Shown here in pieces: positions 8,620 through 17,003 of a stretch of DNA of 64,000 nucleotides. Both the position numbers and the translations under genes were made by a program. Position 1 is the stretch's first letter, and the number at the start of each line of letters is the position of its first letter. Under the pieces are notes generated by a model that was given only the letters and a program-made list of their open reading frames with translations, was not told the DNA's origin and ran no database searches. Source of the stretch: Oscillospiraceae bacterium (GTDB taxonomy: Bacteria > Bacillota > Clostridia > Oscillospirales > Oscillospiraceae); contig JAFRER010000015.1 of assembly GCA_017434755.1 (NCBI GenBank), positions 62,001 through 126,000 on the forward strand, given 5' to 3'.

Positions 8620-9306
8620 ATGATCAACGGAATGACTGCCGGTGTATACTATATCCTGACCATCGGGCTTCTGATCATGAGTCTGATCATATCCGCCAGG
8701 GTCAAATCGCTTTTCAGAAAGTATTCATCGGTTTCCGCCCCGTTCACCGGCAGACAGGCCGCAGAGAGGATACTGCGGGCAAACGGCATTTATGACGTGG
8801 CCATAACGGGGGTCGGCGGAACGCTTACAGACAACTACAGTCCCATGAACAAGACGCTCAATCTGTCGGAAAACGTTATCGATACCGCATCCGTTGCTGC
8901 GGTGGCGATCGCAGCGCATGAGAGCGGTCACGCGATCCAGCATGCGGAGGGATACTTCCCGCTGAAGATCCGAAAGACGCTTGTTCCCGCTGCGAATATC
9001 TGCTCGAGATTCTCGTATATTTTCGTGCTTCTGGGTCTGTTTTTCCAGCAGTTCAGCGTTCTGATCGACATAGGCGTGATCATGTTTGCCGTTGTGGTTT
9101 TTGTCCATCTGGTCACCATGCCGGTGGAACTGAACGCCTCGCGCAGAGCTCTTGCAAACATGGAATCACTCGGACTCGTGTCATCCGATTCGGAGGGTAT
9201 TGCAAGAAAACTGCTCAATGCGGCTGCGCTTACCTATTTCGTAGCGCTGGCGTCTGTGCTGGTGCAGTTCCTGCGGCTACTCAGCCTTGCCAGAAGAAGA
9301 AACTGA
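8620..9306 (+). CDS. zinc metallopeptidase, YugP/DUF2268-type membrane protein
   Basis: A 228-residue membrane protein. The zinc motif HESGH occurs in AIAAHESGHAIQHAEG (about residues 96-111), flanked by transmembrane segments near residues 7-25, 128-165 and 200-220. It matches the neutral zinc metallopeptidase family typified by Bacillus YugP in length and motif placement. The natural substrate is unknown. The start is preceded by GGAAGGGGGAGAAAGA. A TATAAT at 8573-8578 is a likely -10 element. It ends at a terminator shared with the convergent transporter gene. Confidence 0.8.
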   Translation: MINGMTAGVYYILTIGLLIMSLIISARVKSLFRKYSSVSAPFTGRQAAERILRANGIYDVAITGVGGTLTDNYSPMNKTLNLSENVIDTASVAAVAIAAHESGHAIQHAEGYFPLKIRKTLVPAANICSRFSYIFVLLGLFFQQFSVLIDIGVIMFAVVVFVHLVTMPVELNASRRALANMESLGLVSSDSEGIARKLLNAAALTYFVALASVLVQFLRLLSLARRRN

Positions 9307-9323
9307 TAACAGATCAAAAAAAA

Positions 9324-9360
9324 CAGGGAGGTGCTTCATTAGAAGCACCTCCCTGCTTTT
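9324..9360. terminator. bidirectional terminator
   Basis: Perfect 14-base arms 9324-9337 and 9342-9355 with a four-base loop, A-run before and T-run after, between convergent genes. Confidence 0.9.
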
Positions 9361-9366
9361 TGTGTT

Positions 9367-10731
9367 TTATTCCGTTACCGGCCTGCATTCTTCCATTTCT
9401 TTCTGGATATCCATCCTGATCAGCACGATCAGCATTATGATCGAGACAATGAGCGGCGCCCATCCGAGGAGCGCGCAGATGGTCTGCAGCGTGGCAGACG
9501 TCTGGTTCATCTTGAGAGCCTCATCAAATCCCGCTCTTGACAGAGCAAATGCCATAAGCTGTACCGCACCGGCCTCCGCGAGCTTGCTTGCGAGATTGTC
9601 CCCTGCGGCGACCATGGAATCTATCCTGCGTCCGTTCTTCCACTCCACTATATCGGCTATGTTGTTGCGGTTGGTGTTGAACATTACGAAGGTGATCGTG
9701 GAGCCGAGGCCTACCGAAAGGGCATTGATATAGATGGATGCGACGGAGTAGGGATTTATGATGAACGGGATCTTGCCTACGAGCTGAAGGACCGCACCGA
9801 GTATCATGGTGTTCTTCCTGCCTATCCTGCTGTCCACCATCGGAGTGAATATGGAGGTCAGTATCGCGACTACGAGATACACCGCAAGGATAGGTGTTGC
9901 CTTTGCACTGGATCCCATGATATAAGCGGCGTAGTAATTGATGTTGTTCATAATGAGCACGGTGATTATTCCGTAGCAGATTATATAGAACATATTCAGG
10001 ACCCAGGACCTGCACTTGAAGAGCATCCTGTAAGCCTGGAACAGAGATATCCTGCTCTCGTCATCCGAACTTTGCTTGACCCGCTCTTTGGTGGTGAAAT
10101 AGTGGGTGAGACAGCCGATAATGCAGATCACACCCATCAGGATCGCCGTTTTCAGCAGGGCCGGGGCATCTCCCGAACCGATGATGGCGCCTTCGCCCTG
10201 CAGACCGCCGAAAAGCTTGACGAGAGGCGTGACGGCAACGGATCCTATACCGCTTCCGAGGCAGCCGCCGAGACTTCTGAAGGCATTGATGGATTTTCTG
10301 TCGGAATCGATGTTGCTGGCGAGCGAACCCATGGAGTTGTACGGCATCGCAAGGAACGTGTAAAGCGCCTCGAATATGAAATAGATCACGAGACAGAGTA
10401 TCACGGTCAATGTCTGCCCGGTCTTGAAATCCGAAAACATGAGAACGATCGTCACTGCCCAGGGAACAGCGCACCAGAGCGCGTACGGACGGACCTTCTC
10501 TCCGTTGCGGAAGGTGTGGTTTGCCGAGAATATACCGATCAGAGGATCATTGACCGCGTCCCAGATCGTGCCGAGAGTGAGTATGGTACCGGCCGTGAGA
10601 ACGGGGACTTTCAGCACGTTGGTGAGAAAGATCAGATAGTAGATGTTCTTGAAGTTGAATACGATGTTGCTGGAAGTGGAAAAGGTCATGAAGCCGAGCT
10701 TTTCCTTCAGACTTATCATAGTTTTCTTCAT
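9367..10731 (-). CDS. MFS transporter, GPH (glycoside-pentoside-hexuronide:cation symporter) family
   Basis: A 454-residue protein with about twelve hydrophobic segments. The GPH-type motif WDAVNDPLIGIF near residue 60 and a central cytoplasmic loop with TTKERVK support the assignment. Members import glycosides, pentosides or hexuronides with a cation. No glycosidase gene adjoins, so the substrate is unknown; the psuKG operon lies further upstream on the same strand, but two rightward microproteins intervene. The ATG at 10731 is preferred over a GTG 12 nt earlier because that GTG overlaps the AAAGG ribosome binding site. Confidence 0.85.
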   Translation of the reverse strand: MKKTMISLKEKLGFMTFSTSSNIVFNFKNIYYLIFLTNVLKVPVLTAGTILTLGTIWDAVNDPLIGIFSANHTFRNGEKVRPYALWCAVPWAVTIVLMFSDFKTGQTLTVILCLVIYFIFEALYTFLAMPYNSMGSLASNIDSDRKSINAFRSLGGCLGSGIGSVAVTPLVKLFGGLQGEGAIIGSGDAPALLKTAILMGVICIIGCLTHYFTTKERVKQSSDDESRISLFQAYRMLFKCRSWVLNMFYIICYGIITVLIMNNINYYAAYIMGSSAKATPILAVYLVVAILTSIFTPMVDSRIGRKNTMILGAVLQLVGKIPFIINPYSVASIYINALSVGLGSTITFVMFNTNRNNIADIVEWKNGRRIDSMVAAGDNLASKLAEAGAVQLMAFALSRAGFDEALKMNQTSATLQTICALLGWAPLIVSIIMLIVLIRMDIQKEMEECRPVTE

Positions 10732-10811
10732 AAACGGAAACACCTTTCAAATTGATATCTGCTATTCTATTTTCTTTTTTCCATGATTTCAACTTTTTTC
10801 TTTTCGGACAT

Positions 10812-10847
10812 TATATAAACTGTCCGTTTTATTGGACAGTTTATATA
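10812..10847. repeat. perfect 14-bp inverted repeat, candidate operator
   Basis: Arms 10812-10825 and 10834-10847 (TATATAAACTGTCC and its exact complement) around an eight-base loop. It lies between the transporter start and the microprotein genes. There is no T-run, so it reads better as a regulator binding site than as a terminator. The AT-rich arms could also supply -10 elements. Confidence 0.6.
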
Positions 10848-10924
10848 TTATTATCAAATCATCGGAAGTACCTGTGAGCGAACGGGACCTGAAAAGATAA
10901 GAATCATGAACGGAGGGATGGATC

Positions 10925-11056
10925 ATGGAAAGCGCGCTTTTAGTCATGGTGGTAATGGATTTTGTGCCGATCCTGATCGGACTGATCGGCGCAGCGGTGC
11001 GTTCCGGCTGTGAGCGGGAACCGGAAAAAGCCGGAGTGAAGGAAACACGTGTTTGA
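10925..11056 (+). CDS. 43-residue membrane microprotein
   Basis: Not recognised. An ATG at 10925 has GGAGGG 8 nt upstream. The product has one hydrophobic segment (about residues 4-25) followed by a charged tail with a Cys at 29. It fits a single-pass membrane peptide. The second microprotein gene starts 25 nt later with its own ribosome binding site, so the two look like a small operon ending at the hairpin at 11213. A competing ATG at 10918 opens a poorer frame without hydrophobic character. Confidence 0.5.
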   Translation: MESALLVMVVMDFVPILIGLIGAAVRSGCEREPEKAGVKETRV

Positions 11057-11081
11057 GATCGAGGAAGAAAGGAAGAATGAG

Positions 11082-11186
11082 ATGAGAGGTTATTATACGA
11101 ATGCCGGTTTTTTCGGACTTGTGAACGGGGTCTACATCCTCTTTGCGAGTGAATCGGATTATTACGACTCCGTTTCGGATGACTGA
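11082..11186 (+). CDS. 34-residue microprotein, aromatic/acidic
   Basis: An ATG at 11082 is preceded by GAAAGGAAG. The 34 residues are rich in Gly, Phe and Tyr, with the segments GYYTNAGFFGLVNG and YILFASESDYYD, and an acidic end. I have the impression that small proteins of this pattern recur in Clostridia, but I cannot confirm that here and no function is known to me. Placement directly behind another microprotein and before a terminator supports real expression. Confidence 0.55.
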   Translation: MRGYYTNAGFFGLVNGVYILFASESDYYDSVSDD

Positions 11187-11212
11187 GTACGAAACGGAAA
11201 ACTGAAACAGAA

Positions 11213-11250
11213 GCCGGGAAGATTGCTGAAACGCAGTCTTCCCGGCGATT
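11213..11250. terminator. hairpin terminator after the microproteins
   Basis: Arms 11213-11226 and 11233-11246 with one G-T wobble. It lies 27 nt after the second microprotein and before the convergent psuG; the T-run is weak on both sides. Confidence 0.6.
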
Positions 11251-11268
11251 ATTATGACAGCAGGTCGT

Positions 11269-12186
11269 TCAGAGCGCGCAGTAAGCAGCGGCAGTTCTGG
11301 CAGCGAGAGCAGCGTTGTTGTAAACGAGCCGTATGTTGCTTGCAAGACTGTCGCCTCCGGTGATTTCCTTCACCTTGGCAAGGAGGTAGGGGGTGGTAGC
11401 CTTGCCGTGGATGCCGTCCCTGACAGACTCGGCAATCGCGTCATCGATCGCTCTGTTGATCACATGGAAATCCATTGAGAATTCTTCCGGGATCGGATTG
11501 GTCACGAGCATGCCGCCCTTCATTCCGAGGTCACGCTGTGCCTTGAAAGCGGCTGCAAGCTCCTCGGGAGAATCCAGACGGTAGTCCACCGAGAAGCCGC
11601 TTTTCCGCGTGTAGAACGCAGGGAGTTCGTCCGTTCCGTAGCCGATCACCGGCACGCCGTGCGTCTCAAGATATTCGAGTGTGAGACCAAGGTCGAGGAT
11701 CGACTTGGCTCCGGCGCAGATGACCATTACGGGGGTGCCCGCAAGCTCTTCCAGATCCGCGGAGATATCCATCGTGGTCTCCGCACCGCGGTGCACGCCG
11801 CCTATGCCGCCTGTTGCAAAGATGTTAATACCTGCCATGTGGGCGATGATCATGGTGGTCGTAACCGTCGTGGCGCCGTCCATGCCCTTTGCGACAAGCA
11901 CGGGAAGATCTCTGCGTGAGGCCTTGGTCACGTTAACACCGGTCTTGCCGAGATAGGTGATCTCGTCGGCGGTGAGGCCCGCCTTGAGCCTTCCGCCGAG
12001 GATCGCGATCGTGGCGGGAATGGCACCGTTTTCACGGACGATCTTTTCAACGTTCAGCGCTGTTTCCACATTCTGGGGATACGGCATCCCGTGAGAGATG
12101 ATCGTGGATTCGAGCGCCACCACCGGTCTGCCCGCAGCAACGGCCTCGGCGACTTCCGGATTTACATCAAGGTATCTGTTTATCAT
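11269..12186 (-). CDS. psuG: pseudouridine-5'-phosphate glycosidase
   Basis: A 305-residue enzyme of the YeiN/IndA family that splits pseudouridine 5'-phosphate reversibly into uracil and ribose 5-phosphate. Conserved blocks include ALESTIISHGMPYPQN near residue 27, ATGGIGGVHRGAE near 124 and ICAGAKSILDL near 157; length is normal for the family. It lies 28 nt downstream of the sugar kinase gene and they form the standard psuK-psuG pair for salvage of pseudouridine from RNA turnover. The ribosome binding site AAAGG lies a little far from the ATG. Confidence 0.95.
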   Translation of the reverse strand: MINRYLDVNPEVAEAVAAGRPVVALESTIISHGMPYPQNVETALNVEKIVRENGAIPATIAILGGRLKAGLTADEITYLGKTGVNVTKASRRDLPVLVAKGMDGATTVTTTMIIAHMAGINIFATGGIGGVHRGAETTMDISADLEELAGTPVMVICAGAKSILDLGLTLEYLETHGVPVIGYGTDELPAFYTRKSGFSVDYRLDSPEELAAAFKAQRDLGMKGGMLVTNPIPEEFSMDFHVINRAIDDAIAESVRDGIHGKATTPYLLAKVKEITGGDSLASNIRLVYNNAALAARTAAAYCAL

Positions 12187-12214
12187 GTTCTGAGTTTCCT
12201 TTCAGCTGTTATAA

Positions 12215-13159
12215 TTATAAATAAAAACGCTCCGTCCGGACCGATCCAGCGCGTTCGAGGATCTTTGCCGATGTCAATGAGGGGTTCACCGCTTCAGCAC
12301 TTTCTGCCGAAAGAGAAGCGGCAGCCGTGGCACGGCGCAGAGTATCTTCCAGACAAGTTCCTTCCATGTAGGAGTGAACGATCGAAGCCATGAATGCGTC
12401 TCCGGCGCCGGTGGTGCTCTTCACCTCTGCCGGGAAGACGGGGGCATAAAGCATCCCATTTCTGTCCGCGGCGAGGGCGCCCTGCTTCCCGAGCGTAATG
12501 AAGATCTGTTTCGTACCCGTTCCAAGGATTGCCTGAGCGGCAGAGACAAGGCTCTCGCGGTCTTTGATTTCGATGCCCGAAAGAAGCTCCGCTTCTTTGA
12601 TATTTGCCTTCAGGGTATGCAGCATTCCTGTGAGGTCTTTCAGCTTCCCCGCCTTTCTTACGGAAACAGGATCGACAAAGAGAGAGGTGCCGAAGTGTTC
12701 CGCCAGCCAGCGGAGAGACTCCTCAGGGATGTTGGTATCCGCCGCAACGGCTTTTGCACCGCGAAGGAGATCGGCATGGGAGGAGAGATAATCAGGTGTG
12801 ATGCTGTCGCAAAGCTCCATGTCTGACACCGCCATGAGCATGTCCCCGTCGGCATCATTCAGATATAAGTATACAGGCGTGCATCCACCATTTACTTTGA
12901 GCGCTTTGCTGATATCTATTCCGGTTTCCGCGCAGGAGGCCTCTATTCTGTATGCATGCACATCCTCCCCGAAAGCAGTGAGAAAACGCACATCTGTACC
13001 CATGAGACGCAGATCGTGGGCGATATTCCTGCCGACGCCCCCGAGCCCCACGCTGACTTTTCCGGGATTAGACTCCCCGAAGATCATCGGAAGAAAAGGT
13101 CTTCCGCCTATATCGATGTTTATACCGCCGACTACGACGGCATAGTCTTTTTCCTGCAT
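12215..13159 (-). CDS. psuK: PfkB-family carbohydrate kinase, probable pseudouridine kinase
   Basis: A 314-residue ribokinase-like kinase. The N-terminal GGINIDIGG and the C-terminal STTGAGDAFMAS signature with the catalytic Asp are intact. Adjacent psuG makes pseudouridine kinase the likely activity: phosphorylating pseudouridine to the glycosidase's substrate. The start at 13159 has AAAGGAG 9 nt upstream; the open frame extends 42 codons further but that extension looks non-coding. No pseudouridine transporter is in the operon; a GPH transporter sits downstream on the same strand but is separated by the microproteins. Confidence 0.85.
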   Translation of the reverse strand: MQEKDYAVVVGGINIDIGGRPFLPMIFGESNPGKVSVGLGGVGRNIAHDLRLMGTDVRFLTAFGEDVHAYRIEASCAETGIDISKALKVNGGCTPVYLYLNDADGDMLMAVSDMELCDSITPDYLSSHADLLRGAKAVAADTNIPEESLRWLAEHFGTSLFVDPVSVRKAGKLKDLTGMLHTLKANIKEAELLSGIEIKDRESLVSAAQAILGTGTKQIFITLGKQGALAADRNGMLYAPVFPAEVKSTTGAGDAFMASIVHSYMEGTCLEDTLRRATAAASLSAESAEAVNPSLTSAKILERAGSVRTERFYL

Positions 13160-13314
13160 ATGATCTGCTCCTTTTGCTGTGACCATTATAACTGCAGGGA
13201 TGATCTCATTCAAGTGTGTTTCAAAAGAAGCGGGAGGGCCCGCAGGATTGATTGCTGCGAAAGCAGATCTGAGACGGACCAGCAATAAACTACGTTTTGA
13301 TAGATCTAAAAACC

Positions 13315-13352
13315 AAAAGACACACCGCTTCTTAAGGAGCGGTGTGTCTTTT
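13315..13352 (-). terminator. intrinsic terminator of the HAD phosphatase gene
   Basis: Perfect 15-base arms 13315-13329 and 13338-13352, with an A/T run on each side. Confidence 0.9.
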
Positions 13353-13367
13353 GCTGTATGAATTGGG

Positions 13368-13934
13368 TCAGTTTTTTTCCTCCGGCCAGGGGACCGGTTT
13401 CCCCTTGATGATGAGAAAGCTTTTTTTTGCCAGCCGGGCGAGCGGCGTATCGGAAAGGGAATCGGAATAGAAACGGTCTATCTGAGCGTCTCCGTATACG
13501 CGCCTGAATTCCTCCACCTTCTGCTGCCCCTTACAGTTTCCAGCAAGCAGTTTCCCCGTGGACGGATCCATCTGCGTGGCTATGAGGTTCTTTATCCCTA
13601 TCCTCCTGCAGGCGGGACCTACGATCTGCTCAGCGGAGGCGCTTATAACAAGATCGTCATCCTGCTGCGCTTCAAGGTACCAGGGCAGGATGCCTTCTAT
13701 ATGCTCATCCCAGTACTGCTCTATCAGCGAAAGATCTTCCAGTCCCGCAAAGTAGGACATGAACAGGCTCTTGGCTCTATCCCGGTCGCCGATGTGCAGA
13801 AAATAGAGAAATGCTCCTGCGGCCACCTTCGGCAGATAGCGCCAGAGAGCCGGCTTTTTACGCATCGCATAGCGGAAGAAGCCGAAAGTGGAATCCACGC
13901 GGTATATCGTTTTGTCAAAATCGAAAACGTTCAT
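13368..13934 (-). CDS. HAD-IB family hydrolase
   Basis: A 188-residue haloacid dehalogenase-like phosphatase. Motif I is FDFDKT at residues 4-9, motif II ISAS at about 93-96, and motif IV DSLSDTPL at about 153-160. This size and helical cap match the HAD-IB group that includes SerB-like and phospholipid-phosphatase-like enzymes; the substrate is unknown. No ribosome binding site precedes the ATG. Instead a good promoter ends 6 nt before it, which suggests a leaderless message (see findings). Confidence 0.85.
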   Translation of the reverse strand: MNVFDFDKTIYRVDSTFGFFRYAMRKKPALWRYLPKVAAGAFLYFLHIGDRDRAKSLFMSYFAGLEDLSLIEQYWDEHIEGILPWYLEAQQDDDLVISASAEQIVGPACRRIGIKNLIATQMDPSTGKLLAGNCKGQQKVEEFRRVYGDAQIDRFYSDSLSDTPLARLAKKSFLIIKGKPVPWPEEKN

Positions 13935-13940
13935 GCTGCA

Positions 13941-13969
13941 AGTATAATCGAAAGCAGCAGCACAATCAA
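13941..13969 (-). promoter_or_regulatory. promoter giving a possibly leaderless HAD transcript
   Basis: On the minus strand TTGATT (13969-13964), 17-nt spacer, TATACT (13946-13941). The start ATG begins 7 nt after the -10 box, where transcription would be expected to start. The -35 overlaps the stop codon of the upstream ATPase gene. Confidence 0.6.
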
Positions 13970-14727
13970 GCCTTCTCCCATACGGACAGAAGCCCGCTCA
14001 TCCATTCGGAAACGTCCATTCCGTATACGGGATCCAGATGTTCCGGGCTGAATACTTCATCGACGGTCCCGTATGCAGCGGTTTTCCCTTTGTCAAGGAG
14101 CACGGCATGCGTCCCGTATGCTTTGGCCATGGAAAGATCATGGACCACGGATATGACTGCCCGGCCCGGCTCCTTGAGCCAGTCACGGATGAGAGCGAAG
14201 ATCTGTTTCTGATAGATCAGGTCAAGGTGGTTCGTCGGTTCATCCAGCAGCAGAAGCCTCGGCTCCTGGGCGAACACCTGCGCGAGAAAGGTCCGCTGCA
14301 GTTCACCGCCGGAGAGAGTGAGCACGGACTGGTCCCGCTGTTTTTCCATACCTGTCACCGACAGGGAGTATTCAACGGCCTCGTCATCGCGGAGGTCTTT
14401 TTTTGAGAACAGACCGGTGCTGTGGGAATATCTGCCCAGCCGCACCACTTCCTCTACGGAGAAAGAGTAGCCCACGTAGTGGTTTTGGGTGAGCACGCCT
14501 ATTATGCGGGCTCTCTCGGTGCTGCGCATCTTTTTGAGGTCACTGCCCTCAAGGAGAAGTTCTCCGGTGCAGGGGATGCTGCAGGCGATGGCGCCGAGAG
14601 CGGTGGATTTTCCCGCGCCGTTCGGACCGGCCATCATCAGCCACTGACCCTCCTCCACGGATACGGAGAATGAATCCAGGACCGCGGTCTTCCCGTAACG
14701 CACGGTTATGTCACGTACTTCCAGCAT
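13966..14727 (-). CDS. btuD: ABC transporter ATP-binding protein, corrinoid/iron-chelate importer
   Basis: A 253-residue ATPase of the FecE/BtuD class. Walker A is GPNGAGKST (about residues 34-42), the signature is LSGGELQR, and Walker B is LLLLDEPTNHLDL, followed by the switch His in VVHDLS. It powers uptake through the adjoining FecCD-type permease. The ATG overlaps the end region of the permease gene with a GGAGGTG site. The cobalamin riboswitch at the head of the operon points to B12 or other corrinoids as cargo rather than siderophores; the symbol is inferred from that context. Confidence 0.85.
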   Translation of the reverse strand: MLEVRDITVRYGKTAVLDSFSVSVEEGQWLMMAGPNGAGKSTALGAIACSIPCTGELLLEGSDLKKMRSTERARIIGVLTQNHYVGYSFSVEEVVRLGRYSHSTGLFSKKDLRDDEAVEYSLSVTGMEKQRDQSVLTLSGGELQRTFLAQVFAQEPRLLLLDEPTNHLDLIYQKQIFALIRDWLKEPGRAVISVVHDLSMAKAYGTHAVLLDKGKTAAYGTVDEVFSPEHLDPVYGMDVSEWMSGLLSVWEKA

Positions 14728-14731
14728 GCGC

Positions 14732-15760
14732 TCACCTCCTCCTCGAATGATAGAAGATGATGACGAACACCACCGAGCCGACGATACTGGTGACTACACC
14801 GATCGGAAGCTCGATGGGATCGAGAAGCACCCTTGCGACAAGGTCCGAGAGCATGAGGAACACGGCCCCTCCGAACAGGGAGGCGGGAAGTAGTTTTCTG
14901 TGGTTGGGCCCGACGATGAGCCGCACCATGTGCGGGGTGACGAGCCCGACGAAAGCGATGGTGCCGCCTATGGAAACGCACACACCTATGATCACGGAGA
15001 CCGTGATCAGTACGATGAGTTTGGTCTTCTTTATATCCACGCCGATGCTTCCTGCATTCTCCTCTCCCACGGCAAAAGCGTTCAGCTCCCGGCAGAGGCT
15101 CAGGAGTATGATGCTTCCGAGGACGAGCGCCCCGAACAGTACGGCTGCGTTGGTCATGGTGGAGCTCTGCAGGCTGCCCATGGTCCAGAAGGTGATGCTG
15201 CGGATCTTTTCGGAGGAGAAGGTGATGATCACGTTCATCACGCTCGATACGAACATCGAGAATATCACACCCACGAGGATGATGGTGTTTGTGGAGAGAG
15301 ATCCGTCGAGCCGGTAGGCAAGGCCGAGGATGAGCAGCAGGGAGCCGAAGGCAAACAGCACGGCCATCACCATAGTTCCGGCAAAGGGGAGAGCAGGGAA
15401 GGTGATCCCCGTCGCAATGGCAAGTACCGCGCCGAGCGATGCGCCTGATGATACGCCGAGCGTGGAGCCGTCCGCCAGCGGGTTTTTCAGCAGACCCTGC
15501 ATGGAGGCACCCGCGAGGGAAAGAGCGGCGCCTGTCAGCGCCACGCAGATCACCCGGGGGACGCGCACGGTCAAAATGATCGAGCTGTATGTGCCGCTTT
15601 CCTGCGGCAGTCCTTTGAGCGCAGAGAGTATCACCTTCAGCGTGGTGGTCAGCGGTATGTTCACGCTCCCCGCGCAGACGCAAAGACAGAACACCGCGGC
15701 TGTGACCGCGGCGAATACAAGGTATTCAGCTGCACTGAAGCTTTCCCGTCTTCTGCCCAT
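14732..15760 (-). CDS. btuC: FecCD-family ABC transporter permease, corrinoid import
   Basis: A 342-residue polytopic membrane protein with about ten hydrophobic segments. It has the family's GASLSLAGASMQG-like block near residue 80, NPLADGSTLGVSSGA after it, and the coupling helix region GGTIAFVGLVTPHMVR near 265. It forms the channel of a type II importer with the ATPase and the lipoprotein encoded on either side. GGAGAAG precedes the ATG. A stable hairpin separates it from the binding-protein gene upstream, which may let the two segments be expressed at different levels. Confidence 0.9.
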   Translation of the reverse strand: MGRRRESFSAAEYLVFAAVTAAVFCLCVCAGSVNIPLTTTLKVILSALKGLPQESGTYSSIILTVRVPRVICVALTGAALSLAGASMQGLLKNPLADGSTLGVSSGASLGAVLAIATGITFPALPFAGTMVMAVLFAFGSLLLILGLAYRLDGSLSTNTIILVGVIFSMFVSSVMNVIITFSSEKIRSITFWTMGSLQSSTMTNAAVLFGALVLGSIILLSLCRELNAFAVGEENAGSIGVDIKKTKLIVLITVSVIIGVCVSIGGTIAFVGLVTPHMVRLIVGPNHRKLLPASLFGGAVFLMLSDLVARVLLDPIELPIGVVTSIVGSVVFVIIFYHSRRR

Positions 15761-15778
15761 GCATCTTCTCCGGATATG

Positions 15779-15810
15779 CGTATGAGGGAACGGAAAGGTT
15801 CCCTCATACG
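15779..15810 (-). other. intercistronic hairpin between binding protein and permease
   Basis: Perfect 13-base arms 15779-15791 and 15798-15810 with a six-base loop and no T-run. In the transcript it lies between the lipoprotein stop and the permease ribosome binding site; it may stabilise the upstream message or act as a processing point. Confidence 0.6.
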
Positions 15811-15828
15811 GTTAATTGCTGTTCAGGT

Positions 15829-16767
15829 TCAGGCTGCATCGTCAAGCGCGTTCTGCTCGGCTACAAAATCGTTGAGCATAACGGTCCCGTCAACAAGGCG
15901 CGGACCGGGCCTGGTGAGCTCGTTGTCCTGAAGGTTGAGAATGGAGCCGTTTTTGACGGCCGTTAAATTTTCCCAGCCGGGTCTTGAGAGGATCTCCTCA
16001 ACGGGAGTCGGACCCTCGCCGTAGTACATGCTTATCGTTACGATAAAATCGGGATTGCGTTCAAGGACCTGTTCCTCGGAGATCTCGGCCCATCCGTCCA
16101 CATCGCCGAAGCAGTTCTTCAGTCCGACGAGCGCGGCGACCTCATCCATGAAGGTGCCCTTGCCAGCGGTCCAGAGGCCCCACTGCAGCGGGGAGACTTC
16201 AAAGTAGACGGTCTGCTCACCGTCTCCGGCAGGAGCTGCGCTGATGTCGTCGAAGACCTTCTTCATGCTCTTTACGATCAGGTCTGCCGCCTTGTTCTGC
16301 CCGGTCAGAGTGCCGATTAGGGTGATCGATTCATACACGCCGCTGATGTCGGCCGCAAGTGTCACGGCAACGGGTATTCCCGCCTCTTCGAGCTTGGTTA
16401 CATCCTCAGGGGACTGATCCATGCTGTTCATTATAACAAGATCGGGCTCCAGAGCAATGATCTGCTCCACGTTTGTCTGGAATCCCGAATTGACCACGGG
16501 CACATCCGCCGCTTCGGCAGGCCAGTCGCAGTATTCGCCTTTGCCGACTACTGAGTCGCCTGCGCCCAGGGCATAGAGGATCTCGCATTCGGCCGCGGTG
16601 AGGACCACTATCTTTGACGCGGGTGCATCAAGAGAAACCTCGCGGCCCATCATGTCTGTGACGGTGATTTTACCGTTCTTTGAGGACTGTGTTCCGCAGC
16701 CCGCCATAAGCGTGAGCAGGAGGGCTGCCAGAATGACAACTGAGATGAGTGTTTTTCTTTCTTTCAT
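15829..16767 (-). CDS. btuF: corrinoid ABC transporter substrate-binding lipoprotein
   Basis: A 312-residue periplasmic-binding-protein-like lipoprotein. The signal peptide ends in the lipobox LMAGC, placing the lipid-anchored Cys at about residue 23. The rest is the helical-backbone fold used for B12 and iron chelates, with the pattern ITVTDMMGREVSL near the mature N-terminus. Start at 16767 is set by AAGGAG; the frame continues further upstream only because it runs through the riboswitch. Located first in the operon, directly behind the cobalamin riboswitch. Confidence 0.9.
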   Translation of the reverse strand: MKERKTLISVVILAALLLTLMAGCGTQSSKNGKITVTDMMGREVSLDAPASKIVVLTAAECEILYALGAGDSVVGKGEYCDWPAEAADVPVVNSGFQTNVEQIIALEPDLVIMNSMDQSPEDVTKLEEAGIPVAVTLAADISGVYESITLIGTLTGQNKAADLIVKSMKKVFDDISAAPAGDGEQTVYFEVSPLQWGLWTAGKGTFMDEVAALVGLKNCFGDVDGWAEISEEQVLERNPDFIVTISMYYGEGPTPVEEILSRPGWENLTAVKNGSILNLQDNELTRPGPRLVDGTVMLNDFVAEQNALDDAA

Positions 16768-16793
16768 TTTTTCTCCTTCTTTTTTGATGAATG

Positions 16794-16825
16794 AAAAAAC
16801 CGCGCAGTCACACAAGGCGGCGCGG
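16794..16825 (-). terminator. riboswitch expression-platform terminator
   Basis: On the minus strand CCGCGC (16825-16820) pairs with GCGCGG (16805-16800), followed by six or more U residues. It sits between the cobalamin aptamer and the lipoprotein start, as expected for transcriptional attenuation. Confidence 0.75.
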
Positions 16826-16867
16826 ATCAGACATCCATCTTCGACTACAGTGACAGTATAGTCCGGG

Positions 16868-16990
16868 TACAACTCTCAGCGTATCTGACTTATCCTGCCA
16901 GGCAGGCATCACAGTGGCCGTCCCGTGGGGATTCTCACCCCGTTCCGCTGCCGGTCCCAAAGGAAGACCGGGCGTTTTGCCCCGTGTATT
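16868..16990 (-). ncRNA. cobalamin riboswitch
   Basis: The minus strand carries the class hallmarks in order: a GGGGTGAGAATCCCC stem-loop with the conserved GGUG...AAUCC core, GGGACGGCCACTGT (the GCCACUG motif) and a B12-box-like AAGTCAGATAC at about 16893-16882. A P1-proximal hairpin CGGGGC...GCCCG lies near 16966-16985. A terminator and the corrinoid transporter genes follow downstream. Confidence 0.88.
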
Positions 16991-17003
16991 CACTTGTTTA
17001 ATA

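Noticed and set aside
16768..16872. Extension of the lipoprotein gene to 16872
   Set aside because: The extra codons run through the riboswitch terminator; the ATG at 16767 has a ribosome binding site and starts a proper lipoprotein signal.
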